Shown here: positions 12,618-23,544 of the stretch, in pieces | Numbering within the stretch: position 1 is the first letter of the stretch | Layout of the letters: the number at the start of each line of letters is the position of its first letter | Assembly: GCA_950097015.1 (NCBI GenBank) | Contig: CATNEN010000002.1 | Span: forward strand, 992,001-1,056,000 | From: Macrostomum hystrix | Lineage: Eukaryota; Platyhelminthes; Macrostomidae | DNA: 64,000 nucleotides | Direction: 5' to 3' | Program-made: the position numbers and the translations under genes | The notes under the pieces: generated by a model | The model's database searches: none | Told to the model about the DNA's origin: nothing | Seen by the model: only the letters and a program-made list of their open reading frames with translations

Positions 12618-14578
12618 CTAATCCCGATTGTGCCTACTAGACCTTAATGACTGCTTCTTGCTTTTCCCCCGGCTCTTCAATCGGTGCTTCTTGGAATGCC
12701 TGCTGCTTTCTCTTCGACTTTTGCTGCCAGAACTGCGTCTGGAGTTCATGGCGCGCCGCTTTTGATCGTCCCACTCGATCAGGATGGCGGTGAAGCAGCT
12801 TGAACCGTCGTCATTGTCATGTTTTCTGTGTGTCTTCTTCGCAGCCTTGCTTTGAAGCTCCTCATACATCTTGGAAGTTTGTAGTCGGGCCAATCTTTTT
12901 TCATTGCGGATTGTAGAAGAAGCGACCGACTCGCAGATGGTTGGCGACCGTTGCATATCCAATAATTGTTGCTTTATACGGCGTTCACCGCGCTGATGCC
13001 TGGACAGTTTTGTGCGATTGTCCACTTCTTTATGGCAGTCGGGTCGAGCTAGGTAATTACACATCAAATTGAAATTTACTTTCGATTCTTCGGTTAGAGG
13101 ATCATTGTACTTGCTGGTGCTAAAGATGGTGACGGCCGTGTTGGTGTCGTCGCATTGTCTAGCTAGCTCAGCATTTACATTGGCAACGCGATCTGACAGT
13201 GCCATGGCTTCAAAAGCGTTGGCTTGACCACGTTGTCCTGCAGCGCGTAATTCAGCGACAGCTTCAAGACTTTGAGTTGCTGGGCTGCGAGCTCTATGAT
13301 CTGTAGCAGGCGATGCAACCGGAGTATCGGCCTTTTTAAGCCGTTGGCAAGTAGTGATTCTTTGACCCTTCAACTGCCGATATAACTGAGTGAGCTGGGT
13401 CTCAGTCAGATCGCCTCCGGTCAGTGTCATAGACTCGGAAGGGTCGCTCAAAATGCTGGCACTGAGCTTGCTAAAATCCTCATCCGGGTTGCTTTCGACT
13501 GACTGTCGGTTGTCTAGCAGACGTTGGCGTTCAGTGCCATAGACTCGTTGAAAAATAATTTGCAACAACTTGCTGATGTCGAATGCCTCGACGAAACTCG
13601 GTGTGAATTTTTTTACATCAGTTAGAAGCTTACTAAATTTGTTAGCATTCTCTGAGCTGTAATTTCCGGCTTTGCTATCCGTGGAGCAGCCAGGATTGCT
13701 GTCGTCCCGCATCTGACTGATGGGGGAAGCCGCCACTGTACCCAAAAAGCGACGTTCGCATCTCGATTGAGCTGCGTAATAAATGGAGAATTAAACAGTG
13801 AAGGGAGACAGTTATGCAGAAATCTAATATAATGTGTGAACACACATGCAGATAAAACTAAGGTGAAATCATTAAACTACTAACTTACAAGTATTGGCTG
13901 TCGAAGCATCCACGAGGACAGCTGAAGTTGTGTACAATCGGAGTTTAAAACCAGGTCGAAAATGGTCAGTAGGATCAATATTTTAGAAGTTAAGTTTATT
14001 ATGTGTCTTTCAAGCATTACTCGACTTTAACCCTCTCAGAATAAGCTTCTACCCTGTCTCATCCTCGCCTTCTACCCGGTCTCATCCTCGCCTTCTACCC
14101 GGTCTCATCCTCGCCTTCTACCCTGTCTCATCCTCGCCTTCTATCCCGTCTCATCCTCGCCTCCTACCCCCTGTCGCATCCTCGCCTTCTACTCTCTTTC
14201 AAATCCTCGCCTTCCGTTTCAACACAATCCTAAAAGCCTACCTTTGCATTTTTTTGAGGCAACCTGCTGCTGCAGCCGAGTTTTTCGCTCATCTGCATTC
14301 GACAGCAGTCGGTTCTGGCAAAAGCCTTTATTCCAGGCGTGTAAAACATCTGAGTTGGCATTTTTCTGCACCAAGCCAGCCATGCTGTCCCGTGACAGTC
14401 TGTCCGAGACGAGCCTATGGGTGTCCTCGCAGGCATCCTCGGAATCGTATTCCAGATTGATTGGCTGTGGAACGGGAATGCTGATCGGCTTGCTGGACCA
14501 TTCACCGCGAGTTTTAAACACTTGCCGACGCGGAAGGGCGTCAAACGAGCCATCGCCGGACTTTGACGACCGGCGCAT
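12618..14578 (-). CDS. Unrecognised 496-residue protein with basic SR/KR-rich tail
   Basis: Two exons, 14242-14578 and 12618-13771. The donor is AAAG|GTAGGC at 14237-14241 and the acceptor TTACGCAG|CT; joining them in phase 1 gives 497 codons including the stop. The start is the first in-frame ATG (MRRSSKSGDG). Residues 60-110 carry the most structured-looking segment (DRLSRDSMAGLVQKNANSDV onward, then WNKGFCQNRLLSNADERK). The middle is polar and probably disordered or helical, with a short run of hydrophobic helix-like sequence (FVEAFDISKLLQIIFQRVYG). The last 60 residues are dense in Arg/Ser/Lys (for example SRRSSGSKSRRESSRHSKK), suggesting a nuclear protein (inference). I do not recognise the family. 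The 470-bp intron contains a 23-bp minisatellite. Confidence 0.7.
14044..14215. repeat. 23-bp minisatellite
   Basis: About 7 copies of 'tctcatcctcgccttctacc' plus cgg/ctg, in the single intron of the 496-residue gene, ending about 27 bp from the donor. Confidence 0.9.
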
Positions 14579-14804
14579 TGGGCCCTGATCAACGTCCGGC
14601 TCACTCACTTACTCACTCAGATCACACTACCCCCAGAGCTTAACTCTGGGATTGCACACTTTACACTTTGCTGCTAACAAATTTCTAATGTCTATGGGCC
14701 AAGCCAATAATTTAAGGAAGATACTCAGATATGTCTAGGTCAGAAGCCCTTAGATTATATATTTTAAGCGCTGGACATTTTAAAGGAACAAAAAGAAATG
14801 TGAT

Positions 14805-15055
14805 ACCTTCGCGCTCGAAAGAGGAATCGAACCCCTGACCTTCAAGCCGTGAGTCCGATGCTTTAACCACGAAGGCTACAACCGCTTATATATCGAATAT
14901 CGAAGAAAGGATTCAGGACTAGAAGGTCGGGGGTTCGATTCCTGATAAGAGGCAACTCTGCATTGCTTCTGTCCGCGGACTGAACAGTCGTACGCAGCTG
15001 TCGGCTACAGCAGTCGGCGCTGTCGGCTGCACATCTGGTCAAATTTGGGCTGTAT
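14805..15055. mobile_element. Two head-to-head tRNA-derived SINE fragments
   Basis: 14811-14886 on the minus strand is a tRNA-like head with a B-box-like GGGGTTCGATTCCTC and a proximal TAGCC..GTGGTTAAAGC. 14918-15055 on the plus strand restarts at the B box (gtcgggggttcgattcc) and continues into the body seen in the copy at 19836-20120 (gcattgcttc, ggactgaacag, ggctgcacatct). Both are truncated. Cloverleaf pairing is poor, so these are not functional tRNAs. Confidence 0.75.
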
Positions 15056-15205
15056 TTAATTATTATTACTAATAGTTATTAAAATCCGGGAGTAACGCGA
15101 TTGCAAACAGGTATCACCTTAGGAAATCCCCGATTCTTCAGCGTGAATGACGCGCGTCATAATTATAGTATAAATACCAAGGTATTTTTATACCAATTTT
15201 AGTAA

Positions 15206-15600
15206 GGGCGGATAGCTCAGTCAGTAAGGTGTCGGACTCTGGATCAGATGGTCCTGGGTTCGACTCCCGACCTAGTCTAGAACTATTCGTGCAGCCCTTG
15301 GCAAGCTGCTTTGCCCTGATGTGCACACAGTCTACTAATCTGCAAATGAGTACCGACTTTTCGTCGGGTAATAATAATTCTGGCTGGCGTGGAATAAAGC
15401 AGTTCTGTGCGGCAATTCAGTGGGGTTTGGATGCTGCCGATATGTTTGGAAAAAATAAATTTAATTGCTGACACGCGGCTGTCAACCGGTGTCCGAGAGA
15501 GCCGGGGAGTACAATAGGTGTGCAGTCCCCACCTGCTAGTGTGCCTGACACACAACACCTGCACTGGCCCTTGGGTCTAGTGTCAATTATTTATATTATT
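15206..15600 (+). mobile_element. tRNA-headed SINE, second subfamily
   Basis: A-box-like TAGCTCAGTCAGTAAGG and B-box-like GGGTTCGACTCCC at 15206-15277, followed by about 300 bp of non-tRNA body and a loose AT-rich end near 15600. The body differs from the 19.8 kb family. A lone tRNA pseudogene is the alternative for the first 72 bp. Confidence 0.6.
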
Positions 15601-15772
15601 AGTACCAAGGGGCGAATGTCCCCTTCAATAATTCTCGCTGCTCCCACTGGAACTTCAAGTGCTAAAGCTCGAAACGAGTATAGGAGTCCGAAATCTTTAA
15701 CAAGAGACATTGCAACACTGTTCATTATGACTAAACTGTAGCTAAATGAAAAAATCTATACGAAAAGGCATT

Positions 15773-15778
15773 TTTATT
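15773..15778 (-). terminator. Polyadenylation signal AATAAA
   Basis: AATAAA on the minus strand about 70 nt beyond the MRPL55 stop codon. Confidence 0.55.
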
Positions 15779-15848
15779 TGTATTATTATAAGCATACTAA
15801 AACTAATTCAGCCTAAATGTCGCACTTTAATGAATGCACAAACAGCTT

Positions 15849-16256
15849 TCATTGTTTGGACTTTGGCACCAGATGTTCGCGAGACATTCTCGCCACCTCG
15901 TCTAGAAACTCGTCAGCGCTGAAGAACGCGTCCTCAAAGTGTTCGACCCGTTTCACTGGCACCTTTGGCTGACGGCCGGCCAATTTGCGAGCTCGGATAG
16001 CGGGAGCGCACGCGGTCACGTCCACTGGCAGGTGGAGAACGCTGCGAGGCTCAGCGTAGCGAATTCGAATGCTGGAACCGTCCGGGTTCAGCAGGATGAC
16101 ACCCGGATACTGGCGCGGATAGTAACGCCTCCGTGTTGTCGCCAGGCACGCTCGATAAGCATTGCCACGAACTGCAGCTAACAGGGAAGGCGATTGCACA
16201 CCCAGCAACCGGGAAAGGACTGGTAGGCTGTGGGACAACTGCTTGAGCTGCAGCAT
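15849..16256 (-). CDS. MRPL55: Mitochondrial large ribosomal subunit protein mL55
   Basis: Single-exon frame of 135 residues. Residues 1-45 are basic, hydroxylated and free of acidic residues, as expected of a mitochondrial presequence. The diagnostic block follows: YPGVILLNPDGSSIRIRYAE and P-R-x-V-L-x-L-P-V-D, matching the metazoan mL55 core (Y-P-V-x-L-x-x-x-D-G-S-T-I-x-I-R-Y-x-E-P-R followed by L-x-x-P-x-D). The length is close to the human protein (about 128). The chosen ATG sits downstream of a possible 3' splice site (TTGCAG, about 22 nt upstream), so a 5' UTR intron or trans-splicing is possible. A 38-bp minisatellite begins about 25 bp upstream, so any promoter lies in or beyond that array. 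Confidence 0.88.
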   Translation of the reverse strand: MLQLKQLSHSLPVLSRLLGVQSPSLLAAVRGNAYRACLATTRRRYYPRQYPGVILLNPDGSSIRIRYAEPRSVLHLPVDVTACAPAIRARKLAGRQPKVPVKRVEHFEDAFFSADEFLDEVARMSREHLVPKSKQ

Positions 16257-16279
16257 TGCGGGGGAGAGTTCAGCTGCAA

Positions 16280-16985
16280 GTTGACGTGAATTGAGGCTTC
16301 AGTGAACTGGTAGATCAACTCCAATACAATGAGAATTCAGTGAGCTGGTAGATCAACTCCAATACAATGAGAATTCAGTGAACTGGTAGATTAACTCCAA
16401 TACAATGAGAATTCAGTGAACTGGTAGATCAACTCCAATACAATGAGAATTCAGTGAACTGGTAGATCAACTCCAATACAATGAGAATTCAGTGAACTGG
16501 TAGATTAACTCCAATACAATGAGAATTCAGTGAACTGGTAGATCAACTCCAATACAATGAGAATTCAGTGAGCTGGTAGATTAACTCCAATACAATGAGA
16601 ATTCAGTGAGCTGGTAGATTAACTCCAATACAATGAGAATTCAGTGAACTGGTAGATTAACTCCAATACAATGAGAATTCAGTGAGCTGGTAGATTAACT
16701 CCAATACAATGAGAATTCAGTGAACTGGTAGATCAACTCCAATACAATGAGAATTCAGTGAACTGGTAGATCAACTCCAATACAATGAGAATTCAGTGAA
16801 CTGGTAGATTAACTCCAATACAATGAGAATTCAGTGAACTGGTAGATTAACTCCAATACAATGAGAATTCAGTGAACTGGTAGATCAACTCCAATACAAT
16901 GAGAATTCAGTGAACTGGTAGATCAACTCCAATACAATGAGAATTCAGTGAACTGGTAGATTAACTCCAATACAATGAGAATCTC
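16280..16985. repeat. 38-bp minisatellite upstream of MRPL55
   Basis: About 18 very homogeneous copies of a 38-bp unit containing 'gaactggtagatcaactcca' and 'atacaatgagaattcagt', varying at only two sites (aact/agct, tcaa/ttaa). A degraded copy follows to about 17030. Confidence 0.95.
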
Positions 16986-17030
16986 TATTTATTATATTGA
17001 GTGAGCTGGTAGATCAATGTGGAATACAAT

Positions 17031-18299
17031 GGGAATTCAGTTATATGGTATGAAATCTTAGACCTAAAACACGGGCACTAAAAGAAACAACGAACAAGAC
17101 GCTACCGTTTAGTCTAGTTTATTACTGACTATGAACGAAGAACACAAACATATTTTTGATCAGAATATATATTAGTATCTATGGAATAATAATTCATATA
17201 TGCGTATTATATTCAAAGACTTCGCAACTACAATAAAAATCTAACTAATTTAATCCTGTCACGCAAACGCAACAAACAAAGAATTAATAAACGTTATAAT
17301 ATTAGTAATTATAGTAGCGAGAGTAAGGTAGTTGAAATCAAAATTTGGACATTGTAAGACAGTAACCAAAGTTAGCCAGCAACTGTTCACTATGATAATA
17401 ATGCCCCATACAAACTTGCACGTCACAGAAAATCTACAGCGTAGAGATAAAAGCCTTTACCAAGCGCAAACTAAAAGCAACTTTCTTCTAACGGATTGTG
17501 GTTTAACTGACAATTTAGCAAATAATTTAGCGCTGTGCCAACTGTAGATTCTATCGGGCGACAGATAAGGACGACTTGCTGCCTAGAAGCAGGCCCTATC
17601 CAAACTTCTAGTCATATGTTAGCGAAGCAAGACTTCTTAATAATCACTTTGCAGGTCATTTTGAAATTCAGTGCACTTTGCCACCTACCAGTAAAAATAT
17701 AACAACATAGACATAATTGCGACTTATTTTTTTATAGCACACTTTAAATAAGCTACTAAAATGACAGCAAATATAATGTTTTATCAACCGAAAGAAAATA
17801 ATTATGCTGTGTTGTGACATAAATTTACTCTTACGGGATAACAAAGTTCATAGGAATGAGGTGTGATGTGGGGCAATAGAGAATATATAAATAAAGAGCA
17901 ACAAAAATATGTCTCAGTTTAGCTTAGGGGAGTAAACAAAACACTAATTTACGATTTGAACACAAGAAATGACAAAGGTTTAAATATATAGTGAATGATA
18001 ACACAGATTTCACAAAATAACAAGCACAATTTTTTGTCCAATTGAATAAACAGATTATGCAGCACAACTTTTCTCTCCACAGACAAAAATGTTAATCCAC
18101 GTTTAATAGACTGGACAGATTCTAGATTCTATAGTCTAGTTTTCTAATCTAAATAATTCTCCAAGAAAAAAGTTAACATTTGACATTTAAAACACTATTA
18201 TATTGATGGTATAACAAAACAACAACAATGATTAAGTGTTTCTCCGTTCATTCTATGTTATTTAGAATATTATTTGAAGATTTTGTTTAACATTGCGGC
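17031..18299. other. AT-rich intergenic stretch and V-ATPase c 3' region
   Basis: No coding or repeat structure seen. The part near 18300 should include the 3' UTR of V-ATPase subunit c on the minus strand. Confidence 0.5.
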
Positions 18300-21200
18300 T
18301 CACACAGACAAGATCAGGGCCACAATGAAGCCATACAGACCCAGCACTTCGGCGAAGATCAAGATGAGGATCATGCCGACAAACAGGCGCGGCTGCTGGG
18401 CGGTGCCGCGGACGCCGGCGTCGCCAACAATGCCGATGGCATAGCCGGAGGCCAGGCCGCTGAGGCCCACAGCGAGGCCGGCGCCAAGGTGACGCAAGGA
18501 TTTCTCAACAGTATAGTCTGGTGTCATGTTCTGGGAGATGAGAACAGCCACCACCAAGCCGTAGATGGCGATGATACCGGCCATGACAACTGGCACAACA
18601 GATTTCATGATGAGCTCGGGCCGCAGGACGGCCATGTTGGCAATGCCGGTGCCAGACTTGGCTGTGCCGTAGGCTGCGCCTAGGGCTGTTTGAGGTAGGT
18701 GAATAATAAAATGTCAGTTTAACTAGTTGAATTTGCTTCAAATTCTGATTTGTACTTGAATGGATCATAAGAAAGCAAATTATCTACTACTTCTACACAA
18801 TAAACAATCATCATATTAGCTAGAAGTTTTATGTTCACCAGGACACCTAGTTAGTCAACAACTGAAGTTCCACAACCTAAAACAGTTAAAGTGTAACATT
18901 TTTGTTTTCTTTATTAAATTAAAAGATAAACGTAGCGGTAAATAAAGAATGGTTGCTTGCTTGTAATCGATATTCTCCCGAACGGCTCAATCGATTTTCA
19001 CCATTTCTTCACCAAAAATGCCAAGTTTGGGGACACACATACACATCTTTTTATTAAGCTTGACTTCATTGCTAAGGAGATTAAATATTCGACAAACTGT
19101 TTTAGTTAAGATTTTTAATGCATTCAATCAGAGCCAGTTTTGTCAACGTGCATACCACTGCCAATTTTAATGATTGCATCAGGGCCAGTTTAGGTTATTC
19201 AATATCCGATTGGCCCATCAGGGCAGATCGGAGAAATTGGTTATTTGCTGCTAGGGGGACATTGATACTGTGCTGTTTGGGTGACATTGGTTCTCTGCTG
19301 CTGAGGGGACATTGGTTCTCTGCTGCTGAGGGGACATTGGTTCTCTGCTGATGGGGGGACATGAGTTCTCTGCTCATTAACTGTTAAATGTTGAAGGTTT
19401 GAACTGGGTCCATTGATAATCGCACCAATGGACTGAAATTTGCAGTTTTGTCAGGGCTTCAAAACTAATTCTTCTTTCCTCCCTCTTTACCCTCCCCCAA
19501 AGGGGGAATTTATTAACCAGTCTAGTTACTAAAATCATTTTGCTGTGTTAGCATATTTATGCAGGAAAACTAAATTCTGATTTAGGAAACATATATACCT
19601 AGATTAGTTTTAAAAGTAAAAACTTAATTCAAGATTTCACAATCAGTTTTTTAGAGTCTAGTGATTAACAAACAAACCACCTGCATGAAAAATATCTTAA
19701 AGTAAAGTGCCTACCTAAATAGCTTAAAAAATTTACTTTAGTAAACAAAGCTAATAAAAAAGTTGGGTAGGGCTAGGCCTGGTGGTATGTATTAAGCCAA
19801 ATAATAGTTTACTAGCTCTATATATTCAGGAAAAGAGGTGGTAGCCTAGTGGTTAGGGCGTCGGACTCACGACTTGAAGGTCGGGGGTTCGATTCCCGAC
19901 TCCTCTGGAACAATTTGCGTCCTTTAGCAAGACACTTAACTCTGCATTGCTTCAGTTCACCCAGCTGTTAAATGGGTACCAGCATCAGCTGGGGTAATTG
20001 AAGGTGGGTGTGGCGTCCCCCCAGTCCGTGGACTGAACAGCTGTATGCAGCCTTCAGATGCGCCGCGCATTAGCTGCGGCTGTGCTGTTGGCTGCACATC
20101 TAACCCAATTGGGGCAGGTGTAATCAATTCAATTCAACACAATATTCAAGAAGTTGGTTACATTAATGTCATACTGGATAATGTTGTGTGCATGCCATAA
20201 AGAAAATTTGAAAAATTGGATTTTTATGCCAAGCTTAGACTGTTTTTAATTGCACACTAATGTATATTAGGACAAAACTAATAATGCAATTTGTAAAATA
20301 TGCAACATTTTTTGCTTAAAAAGGACAAAGTTGTCTGCTTACTATTATATTTAACTAAAAGCAATAGAGCATGTAACAATTTATTAATTTTTAGTATTTA
20401 CCTGCATGGTCCAATTTTAAAAAGCTTTAAGTAGTTTACACAGCTGATAGTATATTTAGCTTCAGTCTTGCAAAATAATAGTTCATATTATAATATTACT
20501 ACTGTTTTTACAGGTTTTACTGCTAGCTTGTTGTAGAATTCACAACTGAGATCTTGATAATACGCTTGTACATATAAACAAGCAGCTCATTTGATCTCCA
20601 TTTGAATGCACAAATGTATGAATTGCATGCCAAACAAAACCTTAAAATTTGAAGCAATACATGTCATACTTATCAGCCCAAAGTATGCACAGTAGAAAAT
20701 TGTGATGTGCATTGCATTACATGATCCAGACTATGACTTCTATGTTACATTCTAATAAAAATCTTACCAAAATAGGGCATAAATTTGGCTAAATGTTTTT
20801 AATCCAGTTAGTTTTGTTTGAAATGCTTATTTTAGCAATTACGGATCAGGTATTTTATGATAGTAATGTATCAACATACAGCAATATAAAATGTTTAAAC
20901 AAATTTTAAAATAATAAAATTATCTTGATATAGTTTTTTATTAATATACTTATATTTTTTTATTTGCTACATACTTTTACTAATATTTATTTCTCATCTT
21001 TGCTTATTGGAGTTAAATTTAGGACATTAATCTATACAGCGAAAATTTTCATTATTTATTGGAACATTTTTGTTGGCAAATGGCAAAATGTTGACACTAT
21101 TAATATTACCTTTAGGTGTAAGTCATAACACTGTGTGGTCTATGGTGTAGGCTAGTTAAATAAAACCAAATTTAACTTTTCTTAGAAACTTTATCCCACA

Positions 21201-23544
21201 AAATAATATTTTGTTCAACTAAACATAAAAATTTGTTTAGTTCAATTAACAAATTTGTTCAATTTGTCACTATGCATTGGAAATAAAGGTTTTAAAGAAG
21301 TTGCAGAGTCAAGATAAGGAAAAAATTGTATGAATACACAAAGGCAGCTAAAAATATGTTTTTGTATAATAATGAGAATAACATTCAGAATAAGGAAATT
21401 GAAATAGTGAATTGTTTTCCTTAAAGTTATTTTAAGAGACATTGAGAAAGAAAATAGAATAAAGTAAAAGGAGAGCAATTAACCAAGATCCACTGGTAAA
21501 CCCCAGAAAGCCAGACAGACTGACAAATAACTGAAAAGTGATTAAAAGAGTGATAATACTTAAGAAAGATTGATACAGTGATAAAGAAGGATAAAGACAA
21601 ATAGTGATAGAGAAGTAAATAGTGATCACATAAGCTTTTATTACACTATAGCACAGGTATAAAGTATAGTTATAATTTATACAATTACTAGTCCTATGGC
21701 TATAGTGATTAAAATTGCATAATATCATGAATAATGTGTAGAAATTCTAGAAAACTTCAGTTTGAATAGTGTTAAAAATCTTAGACAACATTAGGCCCAA
21801 ACTATCACATTAGGCCTAGTCATACATGTGCAACCTCTCAAATCTTAGCCAGCCGTGCGACTTAGTTTTTGCTCACATTTGCGACTTAGTGTAATAGGGC
21901 AATTTTAAGCATTAGTAATCATACCGTATCATGCATTTGAAATTTAACGTTTTCTTAGAAACCAAAAATCATTTTCGATAAATACTTGTTTTACTGCACT
22001 CAATTGTTTTAATGCACGAATGTTTGTTTTGATGCACCCAAATATTAAAACCATTTGTTATAATTACAAGTTGGACCATACATGCGCAACACCCGGCCGA
22101 GCCGGCCGAACCGGCCGGGTGAAACGAGGGCCAAGCAAGGTAAGTCGCAAAAACCAATCGACCAAGCGCAAAAAAATCAAAGGGGGGACCAAGGGACAAA
22201 AAAGGAAGGCGTGAAGAAAAGGAAAAAGGGGAGAGAAAAAGAGAGCAAATAAGAGCAAACTAAGTCGTAAATAGAGCAATGAAACGAACTAAGTCGCAAA
22301 TGAGAGCAAAAACTAAGTCGCAAGGCCGGCTAAGATTTGGGAGGTTGCGCATGTATGAGTTGGACCTCGGGGAATACTATAAATACACGGGAGTTTAGTG
22401 AAGGAAAACTAACCTTGTCAAGAGCAGAAAAACATCCAAAAGACTTGAAGGTTCAAATAAGTATCTTTCAGATTAAGTGTTCATAAAAAGAGTTATTCAT
22501 TTGATATAAAGAGAGATATAAAGAAAGAGCTGTAATCCTTAGATCATTGGTAACGCCTTAAAAGTGGACTGAACATTGCAAACCAGAACCTGCTTAACAA
22601 GCAAATATATAATTCTATACAATTACATGAAATACGTACATTAGAGCTCGGTTACTATATAAAACGCTACCAATTCAGACTCAAAATACGCTACCATTAA
22701 GAGTTAAAAGCTTTATATTGCATTAAATTATAAGAAAGGTTAATAACCACTGTGATAACAGTAATCGGATATTAAATATTGTGTGACAATCTTATAACAA
22801 TTTTGATAATAACATTGGAACAGTAAATATAATATAAAGAAGCACTGCAACAACTTTGGTGGCATTGTTAGGATATTGTATTGAATAGAGAGAAGCCCTA
22901 GGACATTAGTTCATTTCATTGCTCTATTTACGTCTTAGTTTGCTCTCATTTGCTCTCTTTTTCTCTCCCCTTTTTCCTTTTCTTCATGCCTTCCTCTTTT
23001 GTCCCTTGGTCCCCCCTTTGATTTTTTTGCACTTGGTCGATTGGTTTTTGCGACTTACCTTGCTTGGCCCTTGTTTCACCCGGCCGGTTCGGCCGGGTCG
23101 GCCGGGTGTTGAGCATGTATGGGCCTAGTTGTGCTTAGGAACTGTTAGGCCTACTATAGCTAACTGCCCTGAAGTAATAATTTCCCATTTGAAAGCGCAT
23201 GCATAAAGTGAAGGCCTGCCCTAGCTTTAGTTATGCTAGGTCTAGGCATTCTACAAATATAAATAAGATTAATGAAGCAGTATCACGCTAATGAAGACTC
23301 ATCATAATGGTTTAATTTGAATTTTCGTAAAAATGCTAGGAAGACATGAATTGATTATATAGAGCAGGGAATATAAGCGTTGGAATAGGTAGCTAACTCA
23401 AAAGCTAGAACTAAAATCCATCTGCCATGGTACTTATGTAGCAAATAGCGATAGGCCTATAATAAACTTACCACAGAATACCATAGCTGCCGACGCTCCC
23501 ATAACGCCGAAAAAGGGAGTATACAGTGGATCATTGATAGGCAT
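18300..23544 (-). CDS. ATP6V0C: V-type proton ATPase 16 kDa proteolipid subunit c
   Basis: Proton-carrying rotor subunit of the V0 sector, a four-helix membrane protein of endomembranes. Exons 23472-23544 (24 codons plus 1 nt) and 18300-18685 join at TGTG|GTAAGT and AAACAG|CC to give 152 residues (human 155). Exon 1 reads [14 protein letters not shown] and exon 2 starts [15 protein letters not shown], the textbook junction. The proton-binding glutamate is Glu137 in [14 protein letters not shown], and the [20 protein letters not shown] loop is intact. Four hydrophobic segments are visible. The start ATG has an AG five nt upstream (CAATAG|AAAAATG), compatible with a trans-splice acceptor. The 4.8 kb intron carries a SINE, long inverted-repeat elements and a short minisatellite. 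Confidence 0.98.
18950..19112 (+). repeat. Dispersed repeat, copy 1
   Basis: Shares about 160 bp with 24358-24530 in the same orientation, including 'ttctcccgaacggctcaa', 'gattttcaccatttcttcac' and 'tttttattaagctt'. Probably a transposon fragment. I cannot name the family securely. Confidence 0.7.
19245..19375. repeat. 22-bp minisatellite
   Basis: About 5-6 copies of 'ggggacattggttctctgct' plus gc/ga, in the V-ATPase c intron. Confidence 0.85.
19834..20120 (+). mobile_element. tRNA-derived SINE, most complete copy
   Basis: Head: A-box-like TAGCCTAGTGGTTAGGGCG and B box GGGGGTTCGATTCCCGAC. Then a middle block (agcaagacacttaactctgc, attgcttcagttcacccagc, tgttaaatgggtaccagc) and a 3' part (ggactgaacag, ggctgcacatcta). 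The middle block resembles a SINE core motif shared by many metazoan SINEs (established idea; exact family not confirmed). Other copies or fragments lie at 14805-15055, 42594-42870 and near 59705-59810. Confidence 0.85.
20121..21820. other. AT-rich V-ATPase c intron
   Basis: No coding, SINE or tandem repeat recognised. Strongly AT-rich. Confidence 0.5.
21821..22357. mobile_element. Terminal-inverted-repeat element, 537 bp
   Basis: The left end 21821-21890 (catacatgtgcaacctctca, then aatcttagcc, cgacttagtttttgctc) is the inverted complement of 22288-22357 (ctaagtcgcaaatgagagca, then gagcaaaaactaagtcg, ggttgcgcatgtatg). TIR about 70 bp. No transposase, so non-autonomous. It overlaps the element at 22077-23121. 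Confidence 0.75.
22077..23121. mobile_element. Foldback element with about 215-bp inverted arms
   Basis: Left arm about 22077-22290 and right arm about 22907-23121 are inverted copies with few differences. Both outer ends carry CATACATGYGCAAC/CATACATGCTCAAC and then CG-rich ACCCGGCCGAGCCGGCC-type sequence, giving a strong potential hairpin. The loop (about 22360-22900) is AT-rich and non-coding. Open frames in the arms mirror each other and are not genes. Confidence 0.8.

Noticed and set aside
14811-14886. Functional tRNA gene
   Set aside because: B box present but acceptor and D-arm pairing poor, and the body continues as a SINE; the same was decided for 15206-15277, 19834-19905 and 42594-42662.
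22919-23128. Hydrophobic 69-residue frame duplicated in inverse at 22064-22279
   Set aside because: Both lie in the arms of a non-coding inverted-repeat element.
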